This document shows positions 6,494 to 7,591 of a stretch of 7,591 nucleotides of DNA, one piece after another. The notes below the pieces were generated by a model, which saw nothing but the letters and a program-made list of their open reading frames with translations, was not told the DNA's origin and ran no database searches. The stretch lies in the NCBI GenBank assembly GCA_027074135.1, contig JALTDM010000205.1:1-7591 (forward strand). Direction: 5' to 3'. Origin of the DNA: Bacteroidales bacterium (lineage in GTDB: Bacteria; Bacteroidota; Bacteroidia; Bacteroidales; JALTDM01). Position 1 is the stretch's first letter. Every line of letters begins with the position of its first letter. Made by a program: the position numbers and the translations under genes.

Positions 6494-7591
6494 TTACTTA
6501 TTTTTTATTTTTTTCTGTTGCTCTTTTATGGAGTTTTCTTTCTGATTTGAACCAGGAGTGTAAAATTTTTCGATGATGCCTTCAGGCATATAGTTTTGTT
6601 TTACAAAATTGCTGGGGTAGTCGTGCGGATATTTATATCCTTCGGAATAGCCGAGTTCTTCCATCAGTTTGGTTGGGGCGTTTCGTAAGTGCATAGGAAC
6701 GGGTGCATTTGCAGTTTTTCGGGCAAATTCCATTGCTTTGTTTATGGCTTTGTATGCACTGTTGCTTTTGGGAGAAGTGGCAAGGTAAATAGTTGTTTCG
6801 GAGAGAATTATACGTGCTTCGGGCATTCCTATTTTGGTTACCGCATCAAAACAAGCATTGGCAAGCAAAAGAGCATTAGGATTTGCGAGTCCGATATCTT
6901 CGGCAGCAAGAATTATAAGCCTGCGTGCTATGAATAAAATATCTTCTCCGGCATTGAGCATCCGGGCTAGCCAATAAAGTGCCGCATCCGGGTCACTTCC
7001 TCTTACTGATTTAATGAAAGCAGAAATTATGTCGAAATGCAAGTCGCTGTTTTTGTCGTAGTAAGCAGGTTTTTCTTGTATGATTTTTTCAACAGCCTCA
7101 TTGGCAATTACTATTTTGTCATTGTTCTTCAGGTAGTTGACAGCCAGTTCCAAAGCATTTAGCAGTTTGCGGGCATCTCCTCCCGAAAAATAGAGTAGTG
7201 CTTCATATTCTTTAATTTCAATGGGGAGTTTTTTCAAAACTTCATCTTCTGCAATGGCTCGGTTGAGAATTTTTTTAAGTTCATTTTCGCCAAGTTCTTT
7301 CAGGATATAGAGTTGACAGCGGGAAAGCAACGGGTTTATTATTTCAAAAGAGGGATTTTCGGTGGTTGCGGCAATTAGGATAACAGAGCCTTCTTCCACT
7401 ATTTTCAGCAGTGCGTCTTGTTGAGCTTTGTTGAAGCGGTGAATTTCGTCAATAAAAAGGATAGGTGTTTGGGTGATAAAGACGGAATTCAGTTGTGCCG
7501 AGACTTCTTTAATTTGCTTAACGCCGGATTCTATTGCGTTTATGGTAAAAAGTTTTCTGCCTGTGAGGTTTGCAATCATTCGTGCGAGTGT
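6494..7591 (-). CDS. rarA: Replication-associated recombination protein A, AAA+ ATPase (5' partial)
   Basis: RarA (MgsA in E. coli) is a clamp-loader-like AAA+ ATPase of the Mgs1/WRNIP1 family that acts at stalled replication forks. The frame stays open to the right edge: the codons before the ATG at 7579 read T-L-A-R, the end of the Walker A GKTTLAR, so the true start lies outside and that Met is internal. The visible 365 residues include Walker B ILFIDEIHRF (44-53), sensor 1 AATTENPSFEI (74-84), the arginine finger in LLSRC (Arg91), sensor 2 GGDARKLLNALE (137-148, Arg141), and the C-terminal tetramerisation region with MHLRNAP and YKYPHDYP. A Lys/Gln-rich tail closes the protein. Apart from the missing first part (probably 50-60 residues, including the Walker A lysine) it looks intact. 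A 78-base gap separates it from the M23 gene. Confidence 0.95.
   Translation of the reverse strand, partial: TLARMIANLTGRKLFTINAIESGVKQIKEVSAQLNSVFITQTPILFIDEIHRFNKAQQDALLKIVEEGSVILIAATTENPSFEIINPLLSRCQLYILKELGENELKKILNRAIAEDEVLKKLPIEIKEYEALLYFSGGDARKLLNALELAVNYLKNNDKIVIANEAVEKIIQEKPAYYDKNSDLHFDIISAFIKSVRGSDPDAALYWLARMLNAGEDILFIARRLIILAAEDIGLANPNALLLANACFDAVTKIGMPEARIILSETTIYLATSPKSNSAYKAINKAMEFARKTANAPVPMHLRNAPTKLMEELGYSEGYKYPHDYPSNFVKQNYMPEGIIEKFYTPGSNQKENSIKEQQKKIKNK

Noticed and set aside
7577..7579. ATG at 7579 (minus strand) as the start of rarA
   Set aside because: The codons before it give T-L-A-R, the end of the Walker A motif, so the Met is internal and the real start lies beyond the window.
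2..7591. Search for a mobile element, CRISPR array, tRNA, toxin-antitoxin pair or defence cluster
   Set aside because: No transposase, integrase, regular spaced repeats, cloverleaf or small paired genes were seen; coding genes fill all but about 190 bases.

Overview
The window reads as ordinary chromosomal DNA from a low-GC member of the Bacteroidota. The evidence is the protein families (a flavobacterial/Bacteroidales-type rhomboid, a RemB/Wzi-like outer-membrane barrel, and an M23 peptidase carrying an 'IKFLVPGYP' segment as I recall it from this phylum), a TAnnTTTG-type -7 box, near-absence of Shine-Dalgarno sequences, and very dense gene packing. No mobile element, CRISPR array, RNA gene or defence/toxin system is visible. 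The only non-coding stretches are 108 and 78 bases long.

Left half, + strand (2-4288): five genes with gaps or overlaps of -14 to +1 bases, which look like one transcription unit whose promoter lies left of the window. In order: a rhomboid intramembrane serine protease (5' end cut by the window edge), a GmhB-type HAD phosphatase (probably heptose-bisphosphate 7-phosphatase), a fold-type IV PLP aminotransferase/lyase (PabC/IlvE-like), a YihY/BrkB-type inner-membrane protein, and a secreted outer-membrane beta-barrel resembling RemB/Wzi. Four of the five have a plausible link to the cell envelope; the aminotransferase does not obviously fit.

Centre (4289-4396): a 108-base gap between convergent units, with an imperfect hairpin that could end transcription from both sides and a degenerate direct repeat.

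Right half, - strand (4397-7591), read right to left: rarA (AAA+ replication/recombination factor, 5' end cut by the window edge just after the Walker A motif), a 78-base gap with a candidate promoter, a membrane-anchored M23 (LytM-type) endopeptidase with an intact active site and a very AT-rich, Asn-rich linker, and 6 bases later dxr/ispC, the second enzyme of the MEP isoprenoid pathway. The M23 gene and dxr are probably co-transcribed: one remodels peptidoglycan, the other supplies precursors for the undecaprenyl carrier and quinones.

I looked for a new system and did not find a convincing one. The most useful leads are the tightly coupled five-gene envelope unit, the RemB/Wzi-like barrel with no motility or capsule genes in view, and the structured intergenic regions.
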